From Pukyongia salina (GTDB lineage Bacteria; Bacteroidota; Bacteroidia; Flavobacteriales; Flavobacteriaceae): 64,000 nt of DNA. The stretch is taken from the NCBI RefSeq assembly GCF_002966125.1, contig NZ_CP027062.1:2962501-3026500 (forward strand), read 5' to 3'. The position numbers and the translations under genes were made by a program. The notes beneath the pieces were generated by a model. That model was given only the letters and a program-made list of their open reading frames with translations, did not search any database and was not told where the DNA came from. Numbering within the stretch: position 1 is the first letter of the stretch; the number at the start of each line of letters is the position of its first letter. Below are positions 24,727 to 33,782 of the stretch, one piece after another.

Positions 24727-26019
24727 ATGAAAAAGTTAGTAACCCTAGTATTTGGAATCCTCCTAACGAGCTTTGCCGCTCAGGCTGCTTCCAGTGAAGC
24801 AAGTGCTCCATCCTATTATGAATATGATGGTAATGCCTATATCTTCATTGAAGGTGCCGTTGAGTTTTCGGTATTCCCTGATGGTCAGTTCGACTTTGTT
24901 TACCTCGGTAGAGATAGCAGAGGAAATGTAAATGTGAACATCAGTACCAACAATGTAAACCTTAATTTTAACTCGGGTTACAACTACGATCCTTACGTAC
25001 AGTACGACGACTACGGAGCTGTGATCCAGATCGAAGATATCCCTATCTATTACGACAACTACGGCCGTATTATCCAGGCAGGGAACACAGAGATCCGTTA
25101 TAACGACAGGCGTATCGTGCGCGTGGGAGGCCTGCGGGTATTCTACGACTATTACGGAGGATTCTCCTACTGTACCGGGTATATTAACCTTTGGACGCCA
25201 AGATATATTTACAGACCATGGCATGTTTGGTATGTGAGACCACTATATACAAGTTGTATCGTATATGACTACCCTTACCGTCGTTACTACACACCGCACC
25301 GTTATGCCTACAACTATCACAGACAATATTACAGAAGTAGAAAAGCGTATAACAATGGTAGACGTAACTTTTACAGACCGGGTAGCAGACATCACTATAA
25401 AAACGGACGCACGGCTGTAAACAAGGATTACAATCCAAATCGCCGTAATACTATGGTTTCTCAAAACTCTGGAAGACGAAATAGCGTGGCCGAGCGTGGC
25501 GATGTACGAAACAGGAATAACAGCCTGGACAGAAAGACATCCACGAACAGGATCAACGGGAATTCGGGCAGAGAGATCGCTAAGAATAACAAACGCGGTG
25601 GAACCGATAGCAATAGAGCTATTAACCGTAGCGGTAATAAGAATAGAAGTAACAGCATTAATTCTAACAAACGGAATAATGTGAAACGTGGCGATGTAAA
25701 TAGATCCAACAGAAGCGAAAGCGCTGTGAACAGGAATAAAAAGGCTACCGTTTCAAGAGGAAATGCAAAACAAAGACCATCGGCGAATACAAACCGGAAT
25801 ACGGTAAAACGCAAATCGTCTGTAGACAGAAGTAAATCAACACGAAACAAAAGTGTTGTCTCTAACAGAAGTACAAGGCCTCAAACCAAGAGTCGTTCAG
25901 TGAACAACTCGAGCAGGCCTAAGGCGAACAGAAGCTCCTCAGTGAACAGGTCTAAAGCCTCTTCCAGCAGAAGTTCCGGGTCCAGCCGCAGTGCGAACAG
26001 AAGTCGCCGCGGAAACTAA
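24727..26019 (+). CDS. Exported protein, paralog 2, with long basic disordered tail
   Basis: The 430-aa product has a signal peptide (about 1-20) and a paralog-1-like domain (about 25-160) with units such as YDDYGAVIQIEDIPIYYDNYG and the YCTGYINLWTP segment. A Tyr/Arg/His-rich stretch and a tail of about 220 residues dominated by Arg, Asn, Ser and Lys follow. The tail has repeated RNR, NRS and SRS words and no predicted fold. A basic exported tail could bind DNA, RNA or acidic polysaccharide; this is inference. It is probably extracytoplasmic. The family is unknown to me. Confidence 0.75.
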   Translation: MKKLVTLVFGILLTSFAAQAASSEASAPSYYEYDGNAYIFIEGAVEFSVFPDGQFDFVYLGRDSRGNVNVNISTNNVNLNFNSGYNYDPYVQYDDYGAVIQIEDIPIYYDNYGRIIQAGNTEIRYNDRRIVRVGGLRVFYDYYGGFSYCTGYINLWTPRYIYRPWHVWYVRPLYTSCIVYDYPYRRYYTPHRYAYNYHRQYYRSRKAYNNGRRNFYRPGSRHHYKNGRTAVNKDYNPNRRNTMVSQNSGRRNSVAERGDVRNRNNSLDRKTSTNRINGNSGREIAKNNKRGGTDSNRAINRSGNKNRSNSINSNKRNNVKRGDVNRSNRSESAVNRNKKATVSRGNAKQRPSANTNRNTVKRKSSVDRSKSTRNKSVVSNRSTRPQTKSRSVNNSSRPKANRSSSVNRSKASSSRSSGSSRSANRSRRGN

Positions 26020-26042
26020 AGATTTTTTTGGTTGGTTAGTTT

Positions 26043-26079
26043 GAAACTCTCGCAAGGCAGTGTGCCGGGCGGGAGTTTC
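26043..26079 (+). terminator. Weak hairpin after paralog 2
   Basis: GAAACTCTCGC (26043-26053) pairs with GCGGGAGTTTC (26069-26079) over a 15-nt loop, with one G-T pair. No T tract follows, so termination is uncertain. Confidence 0.5.
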
Positions 26080-26083
26080 GCAT

Positions 26084-27364
26084 TTAGGGTTTGAGTATGA
26101 TCTCGCTTAGGGATCGGGTGAGTTCGCGCCTGCTAAACCTCTCTATCCCTTCCGGCTGAATTCTTAACGTTCCTTGCTGAAAGGCCTGGTAAAGCTCTAG
26201 TAGTTTTTCCTTCAATTCCTTTTTTTGCGCGGGATTTAAAAATGATCCTGCCCCGGTGTCGTCCAGTATCTTTGCGATATCGCTTCCTTCAGGACCTATG
26301 GCCAAAATTGGACGTCCAGCGGCCAGATACTCGAACAATTTCCCGGGAATGATCGCACGGGTTTCTGGCTTGTCCATTTCCAAAAGCACTAAAACCTGAG
26401 CATTATGCTGCAACTGCCGCGCTTCTTTGTGAGGCACATAACCCTCTGTTCGGAAATGCTTATTCAGACCAAATTCTTCTAAACTCCTCAAAACTTCATC
26501 ACTTACCACACCCACCAATTTTATTAGCAGGTCGTCATTAAAGTTTTTATTCTCCCCACATAGTTCACTTAGTACCTGCCATAAGGACACAGGATTACGT
26601 TCACTGAGGAGCGAACCTATATGAGCCAAAGAGAATTTACGATCCGGTATTGGCGTGATCTCTTCGGTAACTTCGTATCCGTTGGTGATCACACTAATGG
26701 GTTGATCTGTTTTTTCTGAAAACTCCTTCTTAGTGGTCACACTGGTAACCACAATATGGTCCGCCTTTCGTAAAACTTCCAGCTCGAGCTTTTTATGTTT
26801 TTCTTCTGAACTTTTCGTAAGACGCAACGACTTATGATAGTGTATGGTCGTCCAGGGGTCGCGAAAATCTGCGATCCACCGGATACCCGAAATTTCTTTC
26901 AGCTGAAGGCCAATTAGATGCAAACTGTGTGGTGGCCCTGTGGTGATTATGGTGTCGAAACTATGCTCCTTTAAATAATCCTTCAGAAATATTACAGAAG
27001 GCTTTACCCACCCTACCCTGGCATCGGGGATGAAATAATTCCCCCGGATGTACAACATCAGTTTTTCTAGCATTCCCGGCGACTTTTCGGAAATGATCCC
27101 ACTGCTTATCCGCTTGGTTTTCTTTTTCGAAAACATGCCCGCTAAACGATATGGTTCTTTTACAGGTTGTTTTATCACCTCAACACCTGTAGGGATCTGT
27201 TGCAACAGATCTTCATCGCGGATTGGATAATGGGGGTTTTGGGGAGCATATACCACCGGCTCCACATCGAATTCACCCAGGTATTTAACGAAATTCAACC
27301 AGCGCTGAACTCCGGGTCCGCCGGCAGGCGGCCAGTAATATGTTATAATGAGGGCTCGTTTCAC
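26084..27364 (-). CDS. Glycosyltransferase, family 4-like
   Basis: A 426-aa GT-B fold protein. The N-terminal ITYYWPPAGGPGVQRWLNFVKYL is the classic donor-fold opening of the family, and the C-terminal part has ETRAIIPGKLFEYLAAGRPILAIGPEGSD, the usual nucleotide-sugar pocket with its Glu. The middle segment WIADFRDPW is typical of WcaI/TuaC-like members. It is probably cytoplasmic and membrane-associated. It is the last gene of an operon (DUF4834, YfhO, this gene), 6 nt after yfhO, which suggests a role in cell-surface glycan synthesis. Its substrate is unknown. Confidence 0.87.
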   Translation of the reverse strand: MKRALIITYYWPPAGGPGVQRWLNFVKYLGEFDVEPVVYAPQNPHYPIRDEDLLQQIPTGVEVIKQPVKEPYRLAGMFSKKKTKRISSGIISEKSPGMLEKLMLYIRGNYFIPDARVGWVKPSVIFLKDYLKEHSFDTIITTGPPHSLHLIGLQLKEISGIRWIADFRDPWTTIHYHKSLRLTKSSEEKHKKLELEVLRKADHIVVTSVTTKKEFSEKTDQPISVITNGYEVTEEITPIPDRKFSLAHIGSLLSERNPVSLWQVLSELCGENKNFNDDLLIKLVGVVSDEVLRSLEEFGLNKHFRTEGYVPHKEARQLQHNAQVLVLLEMDKPETRAIIPGKLFEYLAAGRPILAIGPEGSDIAKILDDTGAGSFLNPAQKKELKEKLLELYQAFQQGTLRIQPEGIERFSRRELTRSLSEIILKP

Positions 27365-27370
27365 TTTTGG

Positions 27371-29815
27371 TTATTCTTCGGCAACCTTACTTTCCTGTCT
27401 GCGCTTATACCATAATCCGCCAAACAGAACCACCAGTAATATTACAAAACTAACCAGGGCTATGGTCCCGCCGGTCTTGATCACTGTGGGTTCGAACTTA
27501 AATTCTATTTTATGATTTCCTGCCGGGACAGGCATGGCACGCAATACATAGTTTGCACGGATATACTCTGCCGGTTGCCCATCAATGTAGGCATTCCACC
27601 CTTTGGGGTAATACACCTCCGAGAAGACCGCCAGTTGCGGTGAAGTAGAGGAACTCTCATACACCAGGTGATTAGGCTTATATTGGGTAAGGTCTATGGT
27701 TGCTGTAGAATCCCGCACTATATTTTCAAGAGGTAATTTATCCTGAAATTCTTTATGAACCACGACCGTTCGTTTAGTGTCCAGGCTATCGAGTAACAGT
27801 AATTCCTCATTGGCATTTTCGGCTAGAAGTATATTTTCTACAAACCACGCGTTCCCGTTCGCAAAAGGGTTCCGCTGAGCTACAGGACCACCGTTGGGAC
27901 TCTGTCCAATAATGTAACGTACGTTCATCATATTGAGGATCCCTATATCGCCTTCAGCTAAATAAAAATCATCCAGATCCTGTACCCTTCCCGGTTTAGC
28001 GGCGTGATATCCGCCCAGGGCATTATGGAAATAGCTGGCCCTTCCACTGCTGAATGGATTGGTGGTGATATCGTACACCCTAAAATATCCGTCATCTTCA
28101 AGGATCTGTAAATCTGCCGGACTCTTCTGAAACGGCTGGTCCATAATTCGGGCGTTCACAAAATCATCGTTATTTACATATCGCCAGTCTACCCCAACCA
28201 GATCAACCACGATCAATAGGGCTAATAAGGCGATCACCGTGTTTTGTTTGAGCTTATCTTTCAGAAAAAACCATAATACCGCAGCTGCCAGTAATACAAA
28301 GGCCAGGGATCGAATGGTATCGGTAATAAAAAGGGATGCCCGGTCCTCGCGAATGGCTTCTACCAGGGGCGTTCCCAATTGATCTCGTAGTTCCTGATCG
28401 TACGGACTCGCGAAATCTAGTCCGGGAATCGCCGATTTGAACAGGAGGAAAACCACCGCCAGTCCGCCAACGATCCCCGTTGCCCACAATAGTGCTTTTT
28501 TTCGCTTTTCGGGACTTACAAAATCGTTGAAGTACTGATGGAGTCCTACAATGGCCAATATGGGGATAACCAACTCGATAATAACTTGTATGGACGATAC
28601 CGCCCTGAATTTATCATAGAGGGGTATATAATCGATAAAGAATTGAGTTAGGAAATGAAAATTCTTACCCCATGATAGTAATAGGCTGAGAATAAAAGCC
28701 GATAGGATCCACCATTTTAACCTGCCTTTCACCAGAAATAATGCCAGGACGGCAAGAAAGATCATGATCGCACCAATATAGGCTGGCGCAGCTACTATGG
28801 GCTGATCTCCCCAATACACAGGTAGTTGTTTAAGGATCTCCCTCGCTTCTTGGGGCGAGGCCCCCAATTTCATCAATTCGTCCAGAGTTTCCCCGTTGTC
28901 GGGTAGCGGTTCACTACTGCCACCCCCCATGAATCTGGGGATAAATAAATTAAAGGTTTCTAACCTACCGTAGCTATATTCGGTAATATACTCGTAGCTC
29001 AAACCATCTCCACTTTTCTTTTCGCTGCCATCGGGTGAAATGGTGAGTTCGCTTTTTCCACGGGTAGACGTATCTGCATATTCTTTGGTGGCCAGTATAT
29101 TGGTGGCATTTAATCCCAGGGCAATAAAAACCCCAAGTAGCATGATGGCTACCGATTTAAAAAAATGTGGAAGCAGTTTTTTTCTATAGGCATCGATAAG
29201 ATAAGCCACTCCTAAGCATAGCACCAGCAGCATGAGGTAGTAGGTCATCTGAAAGTGGTTGGCAACCAGTTCCAGGGCCAGGGCCACGGTAGTGAGTAAA
29301 AAACCCCAAAGGTATTTACCCCGAAAGGTGAGGATAATTCCGCTTAGAACTAACGGCATATAAGCAATTGCATGTGCCTTGGCATTATGTCCTACCCCAA
29401 GAATTATAATAAGATAGGTGGAAAATCCGAAGGCCAGGGCTCCCAGGAAAGCCAGCCTGTAATCTACTTTCAGCACCAGAAATAGTATGTAAATGGAAAT
29501 AAAATATAGGAATAGATAATCTGCCGGGCGAGGTAAGAATCTCAAGGTAAGATCGAGTTTCTTTATGTAGTTATAGGGATATTTAGCGCCAAGCTGGTAG
29601 GTAGGCATACCACCAAAGGCAGAATTGGTCCAGTAGGTTTCCTCCCCTGTGGCTTCGCGAAAATCGTTTTGTTGCTTGGCCATCCCGGTGTATTGTACAA
29701 TATCGCTCTGATAGATCTTCTTACCCTGAAGTACCGGATTAAAATAGGCCAGTGAGGCCACAAGAAAAAGAACTAATACGATAAGATGGGGTAGAAAACC
29801 CTTTAATTGTTGCAT
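27371..29815 (-). CDS. YfhO family multi-pass membrane protein
   Basis: This 814-aa protein has about a dozen transmembrane helices and a C-terminal periplasmic domain. The opening LPHLIVLVLFLVASLAYFNPVL, QSDIVQYTGMAKQQNDFR and the helix-rich rest fit the YfhO family, GT-C-fold proteins linked to lipid-linked glycosylation in Firmicutes. The first loop carries the acidic pair expected in GT-C enzymes. It sits between a DUF4834 gene and a GT4 gene in the same operon, so a shared glycan pathway is plausible but not shown. Confidence 0.88.
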   Translation of the reverse strand: MQQLKGFLPHLIVLVLFLVASLAYFNPVLQGKKIYQSDIVQYTGMAKQQNDFREATGEETYWTNSAFGGMPTYQLGAKYPYNYIKKLDLTLRFLPRPADYLFLYFISIYILFLVLKVDYRLAFLGALAFGFSTYLIIILGVGHNAKAHAIAYMPLVLSGIILTFRGKYLWGFLLTTVALALELVANHFQMTYYLMLLVLCLGVAYLIDAYRKKLLPHFFKSVAIMLLGVFIALGLNATNILATKEYADTSTRGKSELTISPDGSEKKSGDGLSYEYITEYSYGRLETFNLFIPRFMGGGSSEPLPDNGETLDELMKLGASPQEAREILKQLPVYWGDQPIVAAPAYIGAIMIFLAVLALFLVKGRLKWWILSAFILSLLLSWGKNFHFLTQFFIDYIPLYDKFRAVSSIQVIIELVIPILAIVGLHQYFNDFVSPEKRKKALLWATGIVGGLAVVFLLFKSAIPGLDFASPYDQELRDQLGTPLVEAIREDRASLFITDTIRSLAFVLLAAAVLWFFLKDKLKQNTVIALLALLIVVDLVGVDWRYVNNDDFVNARIMDQPFQKSPADLQILEDDGYFRVYDITTNPFSSGRASYFHNALGGYHAAKPGRVQDLDDFYLAEGDIGILNMMNVRYIIGQSPNGGPVAQRNPFANGNAWFVENILLAENANEELLLLDSLDTKRTVVVHKEFQDKLPLENIVRDSTATIDLTQYKPNHLVYESSSTSPQLAVFSEVYYPKGWNAYIDGQPAEYIRANYVLRAMPVPAGNHKIEFKFEPTVIKTGGTIALVSFVILLVVLFGGLWYKRRQESKVAEE

Positions 29816-29845
29816 AAAACAGGAGTATGTTAAGAAGGATGAAAA

Positions 29846-30112
29846 TTAATCAATTTCTTCGTAATCTACATACTCGCCCACGGTAGATGTGGTCTTTCTT
29901 TTTTGGGTTGGAATTTTATCGATGCTTATACTTCCCTCCTTCTCGCGAGTTGGTTCCTGCTGAAACGGATTTGCACCGAAGGCTTGTTCGAATTGTTTCC
30001 CGGCTTTCTTGGCTATATACCTCATTATATAAGGTTTAAGTAGTTTCAGGAGAAACTTTAACCCCATATATACCAGAAGTATAATTAAAACCGTTTTCAA
30101 AAATGTGATCAT
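29846..30112 (-). CDS. DUF4834 family small membrane protein
   Basis: The 88-aa product has one N-terminal helix (about 4-27) and a short basic-to-acidic tail with FGANPFQQEP and the ending TSTVGEYVDYEEID typical of DUF4834. The frame is open much further upstream, but only the ATG at 30112 gives the family length and a usable -7 element at 30131-30138. First gene of the operon with yfhO and the GT4 gene. Function unknown. Confidence 0.8.
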   Translation of the reverse strand: MITFLKTVLIILLVYMGLKFLLKLLKPYIMRYIAKKAGKQFEQAFGANPFQQEPTREKEGSISIDKIPTQKRKTTSTVGEYVDYEEID

Positions 30113-30130
30113 AGAATCTTGTATACGTTT

Positions 30131-30138
30131 CAAAAGTA
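30131..30138 (-). promoter_or_regulatory. -7 promoter element for the DUF4834-yfhO-GT operon
   Basis: On the minus strand this reads TACTTTTG (TAnnTTTG), giving a leader of about 12 nt to the ATG at 30112. It fits the placement seen for other genes here. Confidence 0.45.
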
Positions 30139-30193
30139 CATATTGAAGCACAAAAAGACGAAAATCAACTATTAAATAAATGATAAAATAATA

Positions 30194-30201
30194 TATCTTT
30201 G
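30194..30201 (+). promoter_or_regulatory. -7 promoter element for the barrel-GNAT operon
   Basis: TATCTTTG matches TAnnTTTG with a predicted leader of only about 10 nt to the ATG at 30218. Confidence 0.5.
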
Positions 30202-30217
30202 AACTAAACCCATATCC

Positions 30218-31237
30218 ATGACCCGAATTAAAATCCTGTTTCTCACAGCGTTCTTCATTATAAGTTTCGGAAGTGTTTCTGCACAATATACAGACATGAT
30301 CAACACCAATCGACCCGGGGTTTCCCAGGGAGCATTTTCTGTGGGGAAGAACGTACTGCAGTTTGAAAGTGGTATGAGCTATGGGAAAGAAAAACACAGC
30401 CTCCTGGATACCGAAACCAGCGTATTTGCCATCGATTACAGCGCTCGCTATGGATTTTTCAGGGAGGAGCTGGAAGTAAGCCTTATTGGAAGCTTCGAAA
30501 TGCACAATGTAACCGATGAAAGAGGAGCAGTACCCCTTGAATATAAGCAGAGTAATTTCCGAAGCAATACCCTTGGCGCCAAGTATTTGATCTATGATCC
30601 TTATCGGAAAATGGAAGAGAAAGGGCCCAATCTATACAGTTGGAAGGCCAATAATAAATTTCAATGGGCAGATCTAATTCCGGCGGTTTCGGTATATGCT
30701 GGGGCCAACTTCGATTTTGCCGATAATCCGTTCACCCCGGAGGCCGAATCGACTATTAGTCCGAAACTAGTCGTGTCCACCCAAAACAACTGGATTGGTG
30801 GTTTTGTGTTTGTTACCAATATAATCGTAGACAGGGTAACTACAGATTTTCCTACCTATGGTTATATTTTAACTCTTACCCACGCCACCAACGATTATTT
30901 CTCTATTTTCGTAGAGAACCAGGGATTTAAGAGCGATTTTTATGCAGACCAGTTATTTCGTGGAGGTGCAGCGGCATTGATCACTCCGGATCTCCATGTG
31001 GATGCCTCGATCACCTTGAATTTTAAAGACACTCCTTCCCTTTTCTATGGCAGGATTGGCGTAGCCTATCGATTCGATATGCACGACCAGGATGAATACA
31101 TAGAAGAAAAAGGAGCCCAGGGAAGAAAGAAAAGGAAAGCGGAAAAAGGAAATAAAAAACAAAAGAAAAAAAGAGAAAGAAAGCGTAAAGATGATTTTAT
31201 CGAAGATGACGGGGATGGAGGCGGACTCCAATTTTAA
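30218..31237 (+). CDS. Outer-membrane beta-barrel protein, MetA-pathway transporter family
   Basis: The 339-aa product has a signal peptide (about 1-22) and a barrel opening TDMINTNRPGVSQGAFSVGKNVLQFESG. This is the pattern of the family annotated as phenol MetA-degradation/transporter (PF13557). The barrel ends near RIGVAYRFDMH. It is followed by an unusual tail of about 45 residues with a dense Lys/Arg block (KKRKAEKGNKKQKKKRERKR) and an acidic end. Substrate unknown. The next gene starts 6 nt later, so the barrel and the GNAT protein are co-transcribed. Confidence 0.83.
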   Translation: MTRIKILFLTAFFIISFGSVSAQYTDMINTNRPGVSQGAFSVGKNVLQFESGMSYGKEKHSLLDTETSVFAIDYSARYGFFREELEVSLIGSFEMHNVTDERGAVPLEYKQSNFRSNTLGAKYLIYDPYRKMEEKGPNLYSWKANNKFQWADLIPAVSVYAGANFDFADNPFTPEAESTISPKLVVSTQNNWIGGFVFVTNIIVDRVTTDFPTYGYILTLTHATNDYFSIFVENQGFKSDFYADQLFRGGAAALITPDLHVDASITLNFKDTPSLFYGRIGVAYRFDMHDQDEYIEEKGAQGRKKRKAEKGNKKQKKKRERKRKDDFIEDDGDGGGLQF

Positions 31238-31243
31238 TAGTGT

Positions 31244-32362
31244 ATGATCGAAATTACTCAAGTAACCACCAAAAAAGAGCTGAAGAAGTTTGTAACCTTT
31301 CCGTTTAAGCTCTACAAGAATAATAAATACTGGGTTCCTCCGCTTATAAAAGATGAGATGGAAACCCTGGATCTTTCGCGTAATCCGGTTGCTAAAAATG
31401 CTGAAGCCACCTACTACCTGGCTTCAAAAAACGGAGAACTTGCCGGTAGGATCGCTGTTATAGTGAATCACCTCGAAATTAATGAACAAGGCAAGAAAAA
31501 AGTACGTTTCGGCTGGTTTGATGTAATAGACGATTTAGAAGTTACCAAAGCATTATTGGAGAAGGTATATGAAAAAGGCAAAGAGCTCGATCTGGAATAT
31601 GCCGAAGGCCCGGTTGGGTTTTCGAACATGGAAAAGGCTGGGATTCTTACCAGGGGATTCGAAGAGATGAATACCATGATCACCTGGTACCATCACCCTT
31701 ATTACGCCGAACATTTTGAAAAGCTAGGATTTAAAAAACAGGCTACCTGGGTTGAGTTCCGACTTAAAATTCCGCCAGAAATAAAGGACAAGGTGGCAAA
31801 ATTTTCGGGAATTGTAAAGCAGCGTTACGGACTTTCGGTGATCAGATTCAAGAATAAAAAAGAGATCCTTCCCTACGTGGATAGCATGTTCGATCTGTTG
31901 AATAAAACCTATAATACCTTACAGACCTTTGTCCCAATTCAGCAATATCAAATAGATTATTATAAAGAAAAGTACTTCAGTTTTATACATCCGGATTACA
32001 TCACCTGTATCAAGGATAAAGAAGGGAAGCTCATCGCGTTTTCGGTAGTAATGCCTTCGTTTAGCAAAGCGTTGAAAAAAGCCAATGGAAAGCTGCTACC
32101 CATGGGTTGGTGGCATATACTCCAGGCACAAAAGAAAAATGACCTGGCGGCGTTTTATCTCATTGGGATCGATCCCGAATATCAGGGGAAAGGTGTCACT
32201 GCCATCATCTTCGAAGAGATGCAGTATTTATTTAATTCGAAAGGTATAAACACCGTTGAAACCAATCCCGAATTGATAGAGAATACAGCTGTCCAGTTAC
32301 TTTGGAAAGACTACGATCCCGTTCAGCACAAGGAACGCAGTACCTTCCGTATAGACCTTTAA
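31244..32362 (+). CDS. YghO-like GNAT-fold acyltransferase
   Basis: The 372-aa protein resembles the YghO/GNAT family: a first domain with FPFKLYKNNKYWVPPL and a second GNAT domain whose acyl-CoA loop reads YLIGIDPEYQGKGVTAIIF. It has no signal peptide. Related proteins are sometimes labelled GTP cyclohydrolase, which the sequence does not support. As I recall, bacterial ceramide synthase in Caulobacter is a GNAT-like acyltransferase. The gene ends 23 bp from the end of the convergent capB-like gene, so an N-acyltransferase role in sulfonolipid synthesis is possible but unproven. It is in an operon with a barrel gene. Confidence 0.8.
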   Translation: MIEITQVTTKKELKKFVTFPFKLYKNNKYWVPPLIKDEMETLDLSRNPVAKNAEATYYLASKNGELAGRIAVIVNHLEINEQGKKKVRFGWFDVIDDLEVTKALLEKVYEKGKELDLEYAEGPVGFSNMEKAGILTRGFEEMNTMITWYHHPYYAEHFEKLGFKKQATWVEFRLKIPPEIKDKVAKFSGIVKQRYGLSVIRFKNKKEILPYVDSMFDLLNKTYNTLQTFVPIQQYQIDYYKEKYFSFIHPDYITCIKDKEGKLIAFSVVMPSFSKALKKANGKLLPMGWWHILQAQKKNDLAAFYLIGIDPEYQGKGVTAIIFEEMQYLFNSKGINTVETNPELIENTAVQLLWKDYDPVQHKERSTFRIDL

Positions 32363-32385
32363 ATAAGTTACAGGAATACGATCGA

Positions 32386-33648
32386 TTACTCACCCATAGC
32401 GGCAGCAACAGCGGCAGACAATCGCTTATACGTACCGTTTTCCAGTCGTTCGCGAATAGCCGAGAACGCCTCCAGGGTTTCATTGATATCTTCTGTTGTA
32501 TGAGACGCGGTTGGGATCATTCGAAGTAGAATCAATCCCTTCGGAATTACAGGATACACCACAATCGAACAAAATACACCGTAATTTTCCCTTAGGTCTT
32601 TTACCAAGGCCATCGCTTCCGGGATGCTACCTTTCAGGTAGACCGGAGTTACGCAGCTTTGGGTGGTTCCCAAATCGAAACCACGCTCCCTAAGGCCGCC
32701 TTGAAGGGCATTTACATTTTCCCATAGTTTATCCTTCAGTTTGGTGCTGGTACGGATCATATCCAGTCGCTTTAGAGCTCCAACCACCAATTGCATCTGC
32801 AAGGATTTCGCAAACATTTGAGAACGCAGGTTGTATTTAAGGTAATTGATGATCTCCTCATCACCTGCAATAAAAGCTCCTGTGCTGGCCATAGATTTCG
32901 CAAAGGTTGCAAAATATACATCGATATCATCCTGTACACCTTGCTCTTCACCCGCTCCTGCGCCGGTTTTCCCAAGGGTACCAAATCCATGCGCATCGTC
33001 TACGAACAATCGGAAATTATACTTTTTCTTAAGTCCCACGATCTCTTTGAGTTTCCCCTGCTCGCCTCGCATACCAAAAACACCTTCAGAGATCAATAAA
33101 ATTCCTCCACCCGTCTTATTAGCAACTTTTTCGGCACGTTTCAGGTTCTTTTCGATACTTTCCATATCGTTGTGCTTGTACGTAAAACGCTGCCCCAGGT
33201 GTAAACGCACTCCATCGATTATACAAGCGTGAGCATCTACATCGTAAACTATTACGTCATCTTTGGAAACAAGAGCATCAATGGTGGATACCATTCCCTG
33301 GTAACCAAAATTGAGTAAATATGCGGCTTCTTTATTTACGAAGGCGGCAAGTTCTTTCTGAAGTTGTTCATGAAGATCTGTATGACCACTCATCATTCGA
33401 GCCCCCATGGGATAAGCCGAACCATATTGTGCAGCTGCTTCGGCATCTACTTTTCTAACTTCAGGATGATTTGCTAGACCGAGATAGTCGTTCACACTCC
33501 AGGTGATCACCTCTTTCCCGTTAAAAATCATTCTATTCCCTATAGGGCCTTCCAGTTTAGGAAATACAAAATAACCTTCGGCCTGCTCCGCCCATTTGCC
33601 TAAAGGTCCTTTGTCTTTGTAAATTTTTTCAAATAGATCTTTCATCAA
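32386..33648 (-). CDS. Alpha-oxoamine synthase, probable cysteate C-fatty acyltransferase (CapB/SulA-like)
   Basis: The 420-aa product belongs to the serine palmitoyltransferase/KBL family. It has the PLP lysine K251 in FATFAKSMAST, the DDAHGFGTLGKTGAG segment and the YDVDAHACIIDGVRL region. In flavobacteria this family member condenses cysteate with acyl-ACP to 3-ketocapnine, the first step of sulfonolipid synthesis; I infer this from the cysteine-synthase-like neighbour, not from specificity residues. Serine palmitoyltransferase and 2-amino-3-ketobutyrate ligase are alternatives. It has its own -7 element, separated from the upstream gene by a terminator. Confidence 0.82.
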   Translation of the reverse strand: MMKDLFEKIYKDKGPLGKWAEQAEGYFVFPKLEGPIGNRMIFNGKEVITWSVNDYLGLANHPEVRKVDAEAAAQYGSAYPMGARMMSGHTDLHEQLQKELAAFVNKEAAYLLNFGYQGMVSTIDALVSKDDVIVYDVDAHACIIDGVRLHLGQRFTYKHNDMESIEKNLKRAEKVANKTGGGILLISEGVFGMRGEQGKLKEIVGLKKKYNFRLFVDDAHGFGTLGKTGAGAGEEQGVQDDIDVYFATFAKSMASTGAFIAGDEEIINYLKYNLRSQMFAKSLQMQLVVGALKRLDMIRTSTKLKDKLWENVNALQGGLRERGFDLGTTQSCVTPVYLKGSIPEAMALVKDLRENYGVFCSIVVYPVIPKGLILLRMIPTASHTTEDINETLEAFSAIRERLENGTYKRLSAAVAAAMGE

Positions 33649-33672
33649 TAATCTAGAGTTTTAATAACGCGA

Positions 33673-33680
33673 CAAAATTA
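33673..33680 (-). promoter_or_regulatory. -7 promoter element for the capB-like gene
   Basis: Reads TAATTTTG on the minus strand (TAnnTTTG), with a leader of about 19 nt to the ATG at 33648. Confidence 0.5.
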
Positions 33681-33730
33681 GTTAAATAAATCATGATATC
33701 CATATACTTTTTGTCGAAGTAATTTGGTAT

Positions 33731-33763
33731 AAAAAAAGTCATCTGCCTGAAACAGATGACTTT
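33731..33763 (-). terminator. Terminator after the capA-like gene
   Basis: AAAGTCATCTG (33735-33745) pairs with CAGATGACTTT (33753-33763) over a 7-nt loop. On the minus strand a T7 run follows the stem, so it ends the upstream gene and separates the two capnine genes. Confidence 0.92.
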
Positions 33764-33782
33764 ATATTTATTGGTTGCAATG

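Noticed and set aside
25461-25850. Minus-strand frame inside the Arg-rich tail gene
   Set aside because: Leu/Phe-rich reading is the antisense of the Arg/Asn/Ser-rich codons; the plus-strand gene has a signal peptide and promoter.
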